Positions 43,950 through 57,724 of a stretch of DNA of 64,000 bases are shown one piece after another (the stretch's first letter is position 1; each line of letters begins with the position of its first letter). Below the pieces are notes generated by a model that was given only the letters and a program-made list of their open reading frames with translations, did no database searches and was not told the origin of the DNA. Origin of the DNA: Cloeon dipterum (Eukaryota; Arthropoda; Insecta; Ephemeroptera; Baetidae); assembly GCF_949628265.1 (NCBI RefSeq), contig NC_088789.1, forward strand, positions 7,122,886-7,186,885, written 5' to 3'. Made by a program: the position numbers and the translations under genes.

Positions 43950-46900
43950 GAGAGGCTGCCAACGCCGCTCGGATTGTGCAGTGCATCCAGCCGATGCGAT
44001 GAATGGAATGAATGTGAAAGAACGCGAAACGATCCTCGGGGGACGAGCATCGTCGCAGGGTCGTTCGAACGAGGAAAGTCCGGTTCTCAGAAATAACTTA
44101 ATGAGAGCAGGAAAATTTGCTGGCAATTAGTTCTCAAAGTAGACACACACTGGAGGGTTGTTCGCTCATTTTAAAATCATGGTCGAGGTCAAGATATTTT
44201 GCAACAACGATTTGGAGAAAAACTATGTCAATTCACATTCACCAGAACTGTCTAGTTTTTTACGTAATTCAGGAATTTTTCTTTGTTTTATCTTTTGTTC
44301 CTCCCAAACATTATCCAAAAATTTTATACCATTGAAATATTAATCAACTGAAGAGATGGGCGCAACCAAACGATAGAAAAATGAAATTTACAATTCTTAT
44401 TTAGAAAAAACAAAATAATTTAACCTACTTTAATTTTGGTATTGTAGAAACCATCTACCATTTAGACTCAGTCCAGTTCTGACCCATAATCTGGTTTTCC
44501 AGGCACAATGTCGAGCGGAAAAGAGGTAAACTGATTGTGAGATATTTAAATGGGAATTGTTTTAGCTTCACAATAATATCTGGGTCCCAAACAAAATTAA
44601 ATTTTTAATTTAAAACCCACTAAAACTGTTACTCTACCTAGCTTGAGTAGCGAAAAACATGAAAAAAATCGTCAACAAATTTGTCTTCTTCCAGCCATCA
44701 AAATTTATAAAATGAAACGAATAAATGGCCTCAAAAACCGGCAAATTTTTATAGCTTGAAGCAATTTGCACGCTAAACTTGCCTGAAATCAGAATGATGC
44801 AACATTTTATTTGATGTTAAAATAAACGGTTCTTATGTCATGATTAAATCCTCTCTCTCTTTACAAGCAAACACAGACGAAGACGAATAATTTCACAAAT
44901 TTGGGAAGAACATCATTTTAAATTTGATTTCGTCTCTGCTTACCACTCATGGAAATTGATTCGTTTCGCAGCTCTTATATTGCGTAATAAAATATGTATG
45001 ATTTTGACTCTTGTTGAAACAACTAAAAATGCTTCCTTATAAATTATTTTTAAACAAAGGCACGTGGTTTCATCTGTCACAGTTGAAAATGATTGGAAAA
45101 TTCGAGTATTGAAAATGAAATTCAAAAATAAAAATTAATAAAAGGGAAATTGTGCAACCATCCCCTCAGTCAGTTTTTTGGCCACATGTTTCCATTGAGC
45201 AACACCGACTGCAAGGGAAGAAATGAAAAGGACCCCTCGGCCGGTCACGTCATTTCGGAAAAAGCGCAGCGAAAGCAAAATTTCAGCAGCGACTGCAGCG
45301 CAGGGGCTGCTGCATATCGAGCGAGGGTGACGACGGCGGCTGCGGCGGCGGTGAGAACTTGCATTTGCAGGGCTGCTTGAGGATGATCGTGTCTGGCGGT
45401 CGGGCGGGTAGGCGGGCGGGGAGGGCGCGCGCGGAGCCATGACCCCTGGGGTGGGTGACGTCACGCGCTGGCGCATCGATCGGCCGAAAGGGTGTACAAC
45501 CCCGGCGAAGTCACCTCTATTGGGTCGGCCCCCCGCCATTGAGCGTCGTCAGTTCACGCCGCACGCGAGCCACCCACCAGCTTTTTCCTCGCTGTGCAGC
45601 ATAACTCGCTCACGTGCCCAATCGATACGCGCGGCTCAATCAGCCTAATGGCTGGCGTCCAAGGGGATGCGGAGACGGATGCACCCCGATCGACACGCGG
45701 ATGAAAAAGGCCCCGGGAGAGTTTCCGCCGGCTGAATTTGTTTTTCTTTCCTCCCCGGCCGCGCGAGAGCAGACTCGTTTGCTTTGCTTTTGCGGCTCAA
45801 ACTTTTAATTAATCGAGTCGGTGTACGCTGTCAGGCGGCTGCGGAATGAATTCCTCCAGCCCCGCAAGCTGCATGAATTATTAATCGCCCTCCGCCTGCA
45901 ACGTGATCGCGCGCTGCTTGTTTTTCGCTCTTTTCGCCACGGCACGCTGCACTCACTCGCAAATGTAGGCGGGCACGGATTTTTTGACCTACACGCTCTT
46001 GAATCTGTCGATCGAGGCCGCGCCTCTTGGCACGCCGGCCGGCCAAAACAGAATTAACGCCGGAGCAGACTTGGGAAAAGCGTCACTGCCACTATAATAT
46101 GATCGTTGCGCAAATGAAATATAAATAATGCAGGCTAAACGACAATAATTCCCTTGAGCGAAATCTGGAAAAATTTCAAGGATTTGTGATTTTACTTCTT
46201 TTGATACGTGCTTTGAAAGAGAAGTCACACGTCTGTTTTCAACAATTTAAATCCTGAAAATTCAGCTTAGAATTAAAAATAATTATATTCAATTTTCCCT
46301 TTTAAATGACAAATTATCTACGCTTAAAAAAACGAAAATCACATGCGTCCACGTCCTGGAACATTTTGAATAGCAGAATGGCGTTGGAATGTTTGAAATC
46401 GGCCACGACGTTAACAGACAAGCGCTGGACAAAGGGTGCGGTCAGTAAAACGTGACGTAATCAGTGTTAGGGCGGGTAAAGATGAGAACATGCCTAAGTG
46501 CGAGGAAGTCGAGGGATTGACAATGCCGACAATCTCAATTCAATTCTTTTCAGCCCATTTTCATATTTGAGCTATTTATCGAGTTTACGTTTAATTTCAC
46601 CCTGAATGCCAATATTTTGTTAATCGTAAGGTCCAACAACAGCCCAAAAATTATTCTTTGCAGTTTAATTTAAGCAACCCCTGATGACGTATTAAAAAAT
46701 TCAACGACGCTCTGATTCTGAGTATCTGTTGGCCAACATATAAATTAAATACATATTGCCATCCGTGTCCTTTGACTCCCAAAAACAAACAGAGGCAAAT
46801 GTGTTTGGAAATCCACCACATGTATTTATATTTCCGTCCTGACATATTCTACAGCCGTAGGAGAAGCAGATGGGGCTATTTTCGCGGAGCGCCGACGAAA

Positions 46901-46964
46901 TAAAACAAATCCCGTGTGGATTTGCACGTGGGAGGCAGCATCCCCAATTTTAGCGCGAGCTAAA

Positions 46965-47166
46965 TAATTGGGAAACGGCGAACCCCCCAATTCAAGGGGG
47001 TCGAGCGCTCTATAATTGAGAGGCAAACAACGCAATTAAGAGCCCAGGGAGCGCCCAACTTTCGCCCCACGGAGCAGCAGAAGGAGGCGAAGGGGAAAAA
47101 TAAAAGTCGTGGGCGTCCGCGAGCGCCAATTATTGTTCGCCCCAATTATCCTCGGCGGCACAATTA
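46965..47166. promoter_or_regulatory. Cluster of homeodomain-type CAATTA/TAATTG sites
   Basis: Six exact sites in 202 bases: 46965, 47013, 47033, 47127, 47143 and 47161. By chance about 0.1 is expected. CAATTA is the core of many homeodomain sites, so a developmental enhancer is plausible. Confidence 0.4.
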
Positions 47167-48779
47167 CGCCTCTCGTTCAAATTAGCATCCGAGCCAACAC
47201 GCTCTCGGCTTTCTTCGCAGGCAGGTCTCATTTGCCAAATGCAGAGCGAGCCAACAAGCCAATAACACGTCAGCAGAGAGCATAATTTCCATTGTTAAAG
47301 CAAGGCCGCTCAAGGTTGCGCCAGCGTGTACCCGAAAATTGAGGCGATTTGCGTGCGGCCGCGGACCTGTCGGCGTGAATTTCCGTCGGCTGCTGCGGCC
47401 AAATTTAAATTAAGATTGATTGATCGTCGATCCCTGGCGAACGAGTCGCGCGAGCCGCCCAGAGAAACCTCAAAGGAATTAAAATCGACGGGCGCCTTGC
47501 GACAAGAACTCTAGTGCTGACGCTTGAAATACGTTCCGTCGTCTCTTTAAATAAGTCTCGTTTCAGTTACACAACTCAACAAAGTGTGGAGTTCATTCTC
47601 CTACTGAAATGCGTCGATCACGCGTTTTTTAAGCCCACAGGTCAGGAACCGCAACAAACAAGTAATAATTTGTTGTTTGAAAGATAAAAACGTGGCGTAA
47701 GATGTTGTTAATTTTCAACGGTATTTGACGGACAACAGAAACGTTTCTCTTCGCGTCTCAGCAAACCTACACAGCTATCTGATTAAAAAATAGTCTTGTT
47801 ATTCGTTACCATGTCAACATTTTTAAAAAACAACATTTAATGGAGATTTTTTTTCAATTATTTTTGTTTTAAAAATCAATTTAAAAATAATCGATCTGAT
47901 TATCCGCTCCTTTCGTATCCATTTTTCATCTTAAATCGAGTCTCATTCCCAAAGTTGAGGTCTATCATTTTTCTGTATTAACTAGTATGTCAATTTAAGA
48001 TGCATAAATTTGAATCAATTCTAAAAATATGCCCCAATAAAATTAATTGATAATTTTCATTGTCAAATTTTAGTTTGCTTATTAACAAAATTTAATTATA
48101 CCAAGATCCTTAAAATAAAGAAGCCGTTGGTAAAACCAAGCAATAACCATAACCAGATCAATTTATTAGTCCCAAGTCCCAAAAGCTTTTCCACAGCTTG
48201 TTGGGAAAATCTGTCAGTGGTCGCAAGGCTTGAATTTGTTCCTGCTGAGTTGAAAACTGTTTTGTCTGATCGCCGGGCCTCGATAGAACAAAAAGATTTA
48301 CACGTCCAGAGCAGCAGCAAAATCCGTGTGCCTTGTTGTGAGGCTCGCCGGGCATGGGCAGGACCGTGTATTATGTCTATGCATATTGATTTTCCTCTCT
48401 GGTGGGAAAAGTGAAGCCTCATGCCTTAAAGCCGCGGCGGCGTCTACAGTGGATTTGCGTCTCCGGTTGCATTACGCTCTTACCCATTCCGCGGGAGCTG
48501 AAGGGTTTCTAACCCACATCTCGTGAGGCAGAGCGACTTGGTATACATGCAAAATGCAATTACGTGCGAAAGTGCCGAGTAGTAGTGACCGCATTTATTT
48601 TTATATTCTCAAGACCGACCTCAAGAAATGGTTATGTAGAGACCAGAAATAGCAAGTTCAATTCGCTTTCGAGAGCGGCTGTTTTTCAGCCGGCTGGCAA
48701 CAAAGTAAGCGAAATTCTCGGTACAGACCCACTCTTTCAGTCGGGTCGAGCGAATGCAAAGGGTTAAAAGCAGCGGCCG

Positions 48780-48781
<2 letters not shown>

Positions 48782-48823
<42 letters not shown>
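48782..48823 (+). repeat. (GT)n microsatellite
   Basis: An uninterrupted GT dinucleotide run of about 21 units. Confidence 0.95.
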
Positions 48824-48827
<4 letters not shown>

Positions 48828-51253
48828 ACAGAAATTAACTTTTGGCACACCGCGTGCATAAATAAAGAGGCGAAGAGCTGCGAACTGCCGGGCCGGCGCG
48901 CGGCCGTAAATCACAAATTCCGATCAGGGCGGCGGCGCTAAAAGCCCCCCTAAAGTGAGGCTAGCCAGAAGGGCTGTTTTTGTTTAGGGAGATGCCTTCT
49001 GATTATTATTCAAAGCGGCCGAAATGGGAGCGACGCGTCAGGTATTCGAGCGGCCGGCGGACACGTACACCGCTCGGCGGACACGTGCGACTCGAATTGG
49101 CACCGGGACCCACTTGGTCCCGGTACAAGTGCCGCCCACGTGACTTGGCCCCGATGAGCGCCCGGACGCTTTTACGACGAGCGGTGACGTGCAATCCCTG
49201 CACCGATTTCGTCTGTCTGCCCATTTTTACATGCAAAAATCCCCTGTGGCGACAGGGTTAAGAATGTTTTTTTCGTGAGAGATCCTTCTTCTTTCTGAAT
49301 TTACACAATTGTCCATGAACTGTTTTTTTAGACATATTACAAGATATATGTCCAGATGATAGGAATTTTCTGTATTTTTAATCTCATCCTAAGCAAAATA
49401 CTGAGAATTTCGAATTTTAGGGCTTGGTGATGGATTTTTTTTAACTATAAGAGCACTTTTCCTATATTATCATTTTAAGACTAAAAAAATAATCATGAAG
49501 TTTTTCTGCACTCTGGAACAATTAGAAAAAAAACCACACACAAATAATGTTCTAATGCGATTCCATGGTAATTTGACATCGAAGAACAGTTTTGGGCGGC
49601 TTAAAACCAAAAGATACTAAATATCCAGACAAAGTAACGTGCCTCTATGAATTATTGCACTGTGAGGAAATATTTCGGCAATATATATTATTTTTCTTTA
49701 TGTTAATATTCCAATTTGATCCGTTCGCACGGGGAATTATTAAATTTAGACTTGACCGATTAAGAATGAAAAATATTTTAAATTTCTCGTTCTGACCCAG
49801 TTACAACTCGGGATTTTTTCCAATTTTAAAATCTGTTCTATTTCCATTTTATTTTATATCATTGTTAAAAAGAGGTGGGTATATATTTCAAGAAAACCCT
49901 TTTGGATAATATTTCTGCCAACTCTCCAAATCCTGCTTTCTTTTGCCTGTAGGAAGTTTCAGAAGATTGTCACACGTGCTTTACGCGGCGTCGGCGGCTT
50001 TTTTTGCCTGAGTATGCTGCTGGAGGAGGCACTTTTCCGCAAGGCTGATTCATTTTTACGGAATTCTCTGTTTAATGACGCGCCACTTGCTTTCAGCGCG
50101 CTTTCACCCACCAGACTGCGGACGTGTGCGCTTTTTCAACTCCGCGCCGTGACTGGAGCCTGTAAACTTTGCATTTTTTCGAGCCGGCGACGCGGGTCGC
50201 AAAGTCTGCAAACTGCTGATGGGAAGTGTCGCCGGCACGAGTGGCACAGGCAAAAAATATTGACAGGCGTTCGGAGTGGTCCTTTGAAATTTCACCACAG
50301 CACACGAATATGGAAATGGCTTTTTTTAGATTCCTGCATGAATCTACCGCAAGCGGAACCTGTGCACAAACGAAGCCACCCATAGCACTACGCTTGCCAA
50401 TATCTGCAAATCCAGAATAAATATTTTTGGCACAGCGTCAATGTGCAAAATCCGTGAGTTTCCATCCACCCGACGGATGCTCGGACGAGTGCACTTAGCC
50501 GATGAGGAGGTCGGGTATTTGTGCTTTCTATGAGATATACCGCGAAATTGGTCGCCTGAAAATAGATCGGGCAAGCCAGCAAGTGTGCGAATCGGCAGAG
50601 AGAAAAAAAAGGAGAGCGGCGGCCGTGAGTGCAACGTCGGCGGCGGGGCGGAATTTGGCAAGCGCACGACATACGCACACACAATCGGGCGCTTGGAGTG
50701 CCGGCTGAATAATGAATGAGGCCTGGGTCACCTTCACTCGGGTTGTTGTTATCTCGATGTGAAATGCGGTCCAGCAATATTTTCGGGCCGGTCACGCGAA
50801 TGACCGCGCTCGCCTCCGCAATCGATAAACTTCGTTTGTGGAAACGGGAGGAAATTAGACTGTGTGTTGTTTACTGCGGGGGCTATTTTCGTACCATGCG
50901 TGTTCGAGGGATCTTTCCGTTGCATTCAAATAAAACCAGTCGAGTTTGTTTGACACCGAAAATATTTTATTTTCATGATAATGATTTTCAGCGTGTGTGT
51001 TATTAGATACAAGAAGCAGCAAAAATGGCAGGAACCTCTTTACAAAAACCTTGCTTGCTCGCAGCAGCCGTGTTTGCCTATCAAATGTGTTTTTCTGCTT
51101 TTCATCTCGGTCTTGGTTTTCAATCTGCCACTAGTATTAGCAGATTAGAGAAGTGTCCTTTTATTATTTTTATTGTTTATCATTGTTTATTTGTACAAAT
51201 AAGAAAGTTGTTAAGAAAGAGTCAATATGTACAGAATACTGTGTGTAACCATC

Positions 51254-51259
51254 TTTATT
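51254..51259 (-). terminator. Possible poly(A) signal of the IRF2BP gene
   Basis: TTTATT on the plus strand (AATAAA on the minus strand), about 1.39 kb after the stop codon. Long 3'UTRs are usual for this family, but other signals cannot be excluded. Confidence 0.3.
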
Positions 51260-52643
51260 CATGTTGATTGCAAGAATTTTTCATTTCCATCAATCTCTGT
51301 ACAAAAACTGCGGGATTAGAACCTCTAGAAAAAATAACCGGTGACGGACTATGAGTCCTCGGATCAAATGCACACCAAAAATTGCAGTCGCAGTGAGCTC
51401 CTCTGCTAAATTGTAGGCCAATCGACACTTGAACAAGACAAAACGTGCGAATTCAAATCAATGGCACCAAACAAAATGGCAAGGTGACGTGGATGGAGCG
51501 AACAAACTAATTATCATTCGCGCCGTCTGATGAAAGGGAAATTAAAATGATCTGGAATTTCAGATTGATCCACTAATGATTTCATTCACTTCGTTCCTAT
51601 TTTCATTCTGTATGTTTTTACATACTAATGTCACTAATTAATTATTATACAATGCTTAATTAATCAATTCTCTCAATGATTTTTTCTACTTAGGATAAAC
51701 ACACCAGCGAGTTTCGGAGTTCCTTTCTAGGAGAGAGCTTCGGCCTCTCCTGGCATGACTAGCTTCAAAAAAGAGGGAAATGTCTCTTCTTTTGAAAAAC
51801 TATATCTGATTTACCGCCTTCTCTTTTCTTTTAAATATAATTGTCTGCTTAAACTGTCCAGCAAAATCGCCTAACGCCTCGGTCCGGGCAGTAACGAGTC
51901 GACAAAGGATTAGGGTGAGGCGATTTTGCCTCTTTATTATGGTACAATTCTGATCTCTTTTTCTGGGTGTGTATTTACAAAACAGGGGGAGGAGGTCCCT
52001 TTCCACAAAAGGGCTCCTCCTCGTTACATTCACAGAAGCAACCTTCTCCGCACTCATTCTCACTCAGTCAGCTATGTATAAACACGACTTTCGTCTGAAA
52101 AGGCCTGAAATGTTCTCAGCTTGACACACAAAGTTGCGAGAGTCGCTTCAACACCAATCGAATACATTTAGAAAAGTCAGTCTATTTAAACGTGTTTCAC
52201 ATGCTTTCTGTGACTGATTTTGCAATTCGCTTATTTCTTTTTCTCGCTATTCCCGAGGATAGCTAACAAGTACAAAAACATTAGAACGTGTTCTGTAACC
52301 GTACTGTGGTCACAATAACCTTACACAAAAAATTAAAGGACAAAGTTTGTTTGAAAAGTGGCTGTTTGTACCATAAAGGATGACAAAAAGTAATCTTATA
52401 AAAATCAAAGCTTCTTGGGGAAAAGTTCAACACGCCCCAAATCGTATTTCGTTTTGCAAAGCAACCGTCTCCTTCACCTGGCCCCGGAAATTTTGTGCCG
52501 AGGACACTCTGGAGACATCCAACAACTTTAACGCCGCGCGGCAGACAAACGTATAAGTCAACGAGCGCCATGGCCGCTCTGCTACGTGTCCCCGCTAGGA
52601 CAAATTTACAAGTTTGATAGATCCACGTTGCGCAGCTCGAGGC

Positions 52644-55600
52644 TTAAGACTCGCGTTCCTTCTTCACCCTTAATTCGTCGTTGTTGCCGAGAATGGTGTT
52701 GATCTCACCCTGCATGAACGCCCAGGGCACGTTCGAGTTTGCCAGAGGGCACTTTTCACCACTTGGGCAGTAAACCTGAAATTAGAAATTGACAAAAATA
52801 AAAAATTGCACGTGCAGAGATTATATCAAAATTTAAAATGCACATGTGCGCAGATCAAACAATTTAAATGCATTAGGGGTAATGCTCTAAAAACAGAGTA
52901 ACAACTGTTGCACATTTAAAAAGAGAGCAAGATAATTGTTTCAAGTTAACTAGTAAACAAGTTTTATTAGCCAAGCCAGCTCTGAAGGCCAAGTAAAAAT
53001 TCTTTCTTGTTAACAAAATTAAAAGAATCCTCACCTCTGATCCCGCTCCTTGGCGCTTGATGCTGTCCCGAGAGCACGGGAAGCAGAATTTGTGGTGAGG
53101 TTGCGAGGGGCACTGCACAAAGTGCGTGTCCTCCAGTCGCTCATTGCAGATTGTGCACTTGAGGGTGGCACCGCTGGCAGCCGTGGCGGCCGCGTCAGGG
53201 CCCGCGGGGGCGGCGGGCATCGCTGGAGCGTTGGGGTCAGTGGCCCCGTCCGTGGGGGTGGCGGTTGTGGAACTCACATGCCTCGAGCCAGATGACCGCC
53301 GACCGCTAGAGGAGCCGGCTGCGAACAAAAATAGATTTTTTCGTTATTACTTCTTCTGAAGATGCTTCCCACAGCGGCCGCTTGTTCCCATTCACACGTG
53401 GGCTCCCTCTCGCGCGAGCCGTCAAAAACGGCGGCCTGCCAATTTCAAGGCAACCATTTCGCTTTGTTTAAATTCGGAACATCAAGCTGTTAATCTGCCA
53501 GAGATTATTTTAACTGACGTTAACACGTTATGGAATGTAGACTAAACCGGTAGCATTTTTTAAGATGTTGGATAAGAATATTAAATCTCTAGACGGAAAT
53601 AATTTTTCTAGATTGCACGACCAGTGTATTGAAATGCGATTCAAAATGGTTTTTTAACCTTCTCTACTTGTCCGAAAAAGTAATTATTGGCATTCTAGTG
53701 GATGCGATTCTGGAGTAAGACTGTACAGAATACACCTTTATAAGCCTCATTCCGTTTTAATCCCCTTGTTTTACTCAACTAAAAACCTGATAAACCCGTT
53801 GAACCGGCTTGTTCTTACCACCCAAGAATTTTTTTTTTTTAAAATGATTTCTTTAAAACAAAATAAGGGGAATGCGTTTTTAACGGATTGTTAAATCGGC
53901 TTACCTGATGAGTTTGGCGAGTGTTGCGAGCCCCTGGAGGCAGATCGCGGTCCTGTCGGGGGACTGGCCCCCGATCTGGGCGAACCTGGCGGCAGGTTGT
54001 CGGCCACGGACATGAGGGCGGCCATCGGAGAGGGACCATTCTGCGTTTGCTGCTGCGGCTGGCTTGTTGGTGGCTGCTGTGCCGCTTGCTGGGCTGACGC
54101 TGCGGCGGCGGCCGCTGCGGAAGCTGAGGTTCCGCTCGAGCCCTGGGCTGGTCCCTGAGGAGGAGATGTGGTGCGGCCGCTCAGCGGAGAGTTGGCCACC
54201 GGCACTCCTTGTGGATAGCCTGGACAAAGAGAGAAGATCGGATCGTGAGATCGATTGCTACTTGTAGCTGGTGTTGGAATGTGTCAGTGAGAATCAGCCT
54301 GTCAGGCGTATAATGCAGGAGTAAAAAGGGGTGGAAAAGGGTTGTGGAGGGCCACCTAGAAGCTTTGAAGCGGAAGGGATATTTTTTCTTTTCGAAACGT
54401 GTATTATTAGCGTTTGACGGATTTGCCTGGGAAGCAGCCGCGCGCTGTTTACACTGGCGACGAACACGCGTTTCAGGCGCGTTGCTTAGTTCTAAAACAG
54501 TTTGGTTAATTTATTTTGGTGGCAATCGATGTGACGTCACGCTAGCCTATAATACACCCGTTCGCTGCCAGCTCTCTCCAGAATAAATAGCTTCTTTCTC
54601 CAGCGCCAACCGAGAGTTGAAAGAGCAAAGCAACCAGCTCGACTGGTTTTGCCAGAATCGCGCGCATTTTAATCCCGCGTGGGGCAAGTTTCTCTTCGAC
54701 CGCGGCGACGGGAACAAAAGCATTGCTTTTTGCAGCAGTAGATCACCGCTGCTTCTGCCTTTATATAATCAATCTTTTGTGCGCCATGGTCGCGGGAGAA
54801 AATGCTTTCTCGCCGGCACGACAATAAACAGGATGACGGCGTTTTTCGCTGAGAGGGTCCTGCGATTCTCAGAAGTTCGCGCCATTTACTTACTTTCCGT
54901 TCCGCAGTGAAACATTAGTGGGGTGAAGTAACCGTAATAATGATTGTAAATCCAAAAACGGTATAACAGGAAACCACGTTTATTTTCTCAAGCTGCTCAG
55001 AGCAGACCAGGAGCAGACTGGGTGTGAGGGAGGGAGGACACACAAACACAATGCTCCCCAGTGAACAGGGAACGACAACAATACAGTAAAAAATTCAAAG
55101 GTGTGGTATTTCAATTATTGTGCTCCGTCCACATGTCTGCGGGGGGGTTTGTGTATGGACCAGAGCGGAATTCAGGCATAGAAAGAACATACAGGTGCCT
55201 GCCGTAATGCAGCTGTTGTTTATGGCGACGCAAAGGTTTGGCAACGCGGCCCCAAGCTGACGTCACAAGCTGTCCGACGGCATTCCCAGGCGGCGACGAC
55301 GCTGCCGCTGCTTTGATTATGTTTTATTGGGAGGAAGAGAGAGACGGCTTATTTATTTACTTATTTATATTTCGCCTTGGAACGATCACGAATCACGAAG
55401 ATGCATTTTTACGGTCCGTGAGAGCGCGCCGCGTAGACGGTCGGTAACAATGGAAACTGGATTGGCGCAGCCGAAGTCGAAGGCTTGGACGAGGGCCAAA
55501 TTCGCGAAGCGGATATAATTGCTTTTTTATCTTGGACCGGATTAAATCGTTAACTGCCCAAGTGGGAAGCTACAGGGCTTGACATTTGATGGAATAATCA

Positions 55601-57724
55601 CCCGTGCAAGTGATGGAGACTTGGAGAAGAATGGGGTGAAAGTGAATAAAGAACGGTCTCGATTCTCGACAGTTCAAAATTAAACGAATTTAACGAAAAA
55701 TTAATAATGAACGTAATAAACAAAAACAAACATTGAAATTTATTTGTCTTGTTTATCAGTTAGTAAACCAATAATCATCAAAATTGAATCATTAATCCAG
55801 CCTTAAGCCATAACCATGAACCGCAGAATTGATACCAGGGAAACCGACGAACATCGTCATTCAAATTTCCGCATTTAAATTAAAATGAACAAAAATGTGG
55901 ACAAAAAATGAAAGTTCTTCCTTCAGGGAATTACAGCACATAAATATTCTGTCCTTAGTGTCCCTCCAAGAAAACCATTCACTTATTTTTCTTTTAATTG
56001 GGTCAAAAAAATCTGAACAAAGCGTTTCGGGCCAGTTAAGCGCGCAGTGTAAAAGAATAATAAAACGGACAGAGAGGAAAAGTATGCGTACACGATCGGT
56101 CGCGCGGACGAGGACAGGCAACAGCGCTTTTCAATTTTATCTCCGCTCGGCCGCCTGGTATGAGAAGGAGGAGGCTTGGGGGGAGGAGGAGGTTCGGGTG
56201 ACGTCATTATCTGGGCTGCGTGCCAACATCATTTCAAAGCGCGCACGATGAGACCGGCGGGGAGGGCGTCGGGAGGAAACGAGCAGCGCAAGAGGGGAAG
56301 TGGTATTATTATCGCCGCGGGAGGAAGTACGTCGTTGGGCTGCCGCTCCGTCATGCGCGTTCTCCGGTATGTTGACTGGCTGGCCCCGAATAATATGCCA
56401 ACACGGGCTAGCGTAAGCCGCCAGCCAGCCAGCGCTGCTCGCTTACGATCAATAACATTATCAGCAGCGGCGGCGGAGAGAGAAACGCGCTCGCTCGCTA
56501 TGGCCCCCTTCCGTGACGTCACACGCGATACGGACCCGAGACACAACTCACACACATACACACTCCCGCAGCAGCGAGCGGTGCATTGCGAAAGAAATAA
56601 ATAATGGCAGATTATTATTATTATGTCATTCCCGCCGTTTCCATCGAACAAAAAAATGATTTTTGCCACTGAGAAGGATTTTTTCTTCACAATAGGAACG
56701 TACTATTTTTCTTCCACGCTTCACTATATATTGACAGAAAATTCCATAGAGGATTATACTTTCTAAGAATGGGGATGAATGGGATACACGAAGGGAAGGA
56801 TTTTTTTGTGCCTGACGACTCGGTGCGTGCGGGGGGCAGACAGGTTATTATTGACGGATACTAAAGAAAATCAGTATACTTACTCGATTTGAAGGATGTT
56901 GCCGTGTCGAAGGAAGGCGCCCTGACGGGGTGCTTGTCCTGCTTGTAGTTGCGTTCGATGTAGGGTACGGCCAGGCTGACGGCCGGCAGGGACTCACCCC
57001 TCTGCAGGGGCGGCCGGGTGTGCTCCTCGATGAGCAGACGCTTGTGCACGGGGCCGAGCACCTCGGCGCCGTTGGCGCCGTGGTGGTGGTCGTCGTCGTC
57101 CGTGGGTGGCCTCTTCACGGCCGTCATCGGGCGGCCACCGTTGAGCGGCTGCTGCTGCTGCTGTTGCATGTGCGCGGCGGCCGCGGCGGCGGCCACGGCC
57201 GCCGTCATGTGCGCCTGGGGCAGCCGCACCTGCGACGGGATGCCCACTCTGCTGGCCTCGTGATCTGTGCGCGGCGGCGGCAGCGACGGGCCGCCGGGGT
57301 ACTCGGCCGAGCGGCCGCGGCCGCTCTCGTGGTGCAACTGGGCGTACGCGTGCGGCGGCGGCCGGGCCATGCTGTGTGGCGGCGGATTCAGCATCACCGG
57401 CTGCTCCATGACGCCGTTGGCGGCCGCCTCGTGTCTGTGCTTGGCCGCCTGCCGCTCAGAGGCCGCGTGGGGCGGCCCGGCAGAGGCCGACGGCTGCGGC
57501 CGCATCTCGCGGCCGCCGCTCGACGCTTGCTCCTGGAAGCCCTGGGCCCGCTTCATCTGGCGCGCCGTGTCCAGCACGCACTCGATGCGGTCCGCGCCCT
57601 CGTAGTTGACGCAGCCCCGGCAAACCGCCTCGCTGAAATCGTGCAGCATGGCCCATGGCATGCGGGGCAGGTCGCACAGGTAGCAGTGCTGTCGCTTGCC
57701 GCCGACCATCGACATCTTGACCAT
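52644..57724 (-). CDS. Pits: IRF2BP1/2/L-family zinc-finger and RING co-regulator (Pits)
   Basis: Four exons: 57724-56884, 54219-53905, 53318-53035, 52775-52644, totalling 1572 nt, 523 residues. The N-terminal IRF2BP zinc finger is clear ([17 protein letters not shown], then [14 protein letters not shown]). The C-terminal C3HC4 RING is also clear: [35 protein letters not shown], then [10 protein letters not shown] and [12 protein letters not shown]. Between them lie low-complexity Ala, Gln, Pro, His and Ser stretches, including an Ala run and a Gln run near residues 185-200. The fly orthologue, Pits, is a nuclear co-repressor that interacts with Tramtrack69 and Sin3A. Translation may start at 57724 or at the ATG three codons later. 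Intron 1 is 2.66 kb, GC-rich and holds four CRE palindromes. The strong GC bias produces long antisense frames that are not genes. Confidence 0.94.
54220..56883. promoter_or_regulatory. Intron 1 of the IRF2BP gene, CRE-rich
   Basis: A GT-AG intron with CpG-rich patches. TGACGTCA occurs at 54532, 55258, 56199 and 56514. No coding exon is visible. It may hold an internal promoter or enhancer. Confidence 0.4.

Larger units (their letters stand above)
40920..52643. other. Large gene-poor, GC/CpG-richer non-coding tract
   Basis: No exon with family resemblance is seen on either strand. Open frames in its GC-rich parts are low-complexity. The tract contains CRE palindromes at 41297, 41350 and 45456, a DR1 site at 43579, a CAATTA cluster at 46965-47166, a (CAT)n run near 43927, a (GT)n run at 48782, and a hairpin at 49102-49124 (arms ACCGGGACC and GGTCCCGGT). 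The right end (about 51250-52643) is probably the 3'UTR of the IRF2BP gene. The rest is probably intergenic or a large 5' intron of a gene outside the window. Confidence 0.4.

Noticed and set aside
43323-44126. 267-codon minus-strand open frame in GC-rich DNA
   Set aside because: Low-complexity, with a poly-Asp/Met stretch from the CAT repeat; several overlapping frames are open on both strands; no domain or splice context.
48782-48823. Possible Z-DNA-based regulatory element
   Set aside because: The GT run is an ordinary microsatellite; nothing around it supports a specific function.
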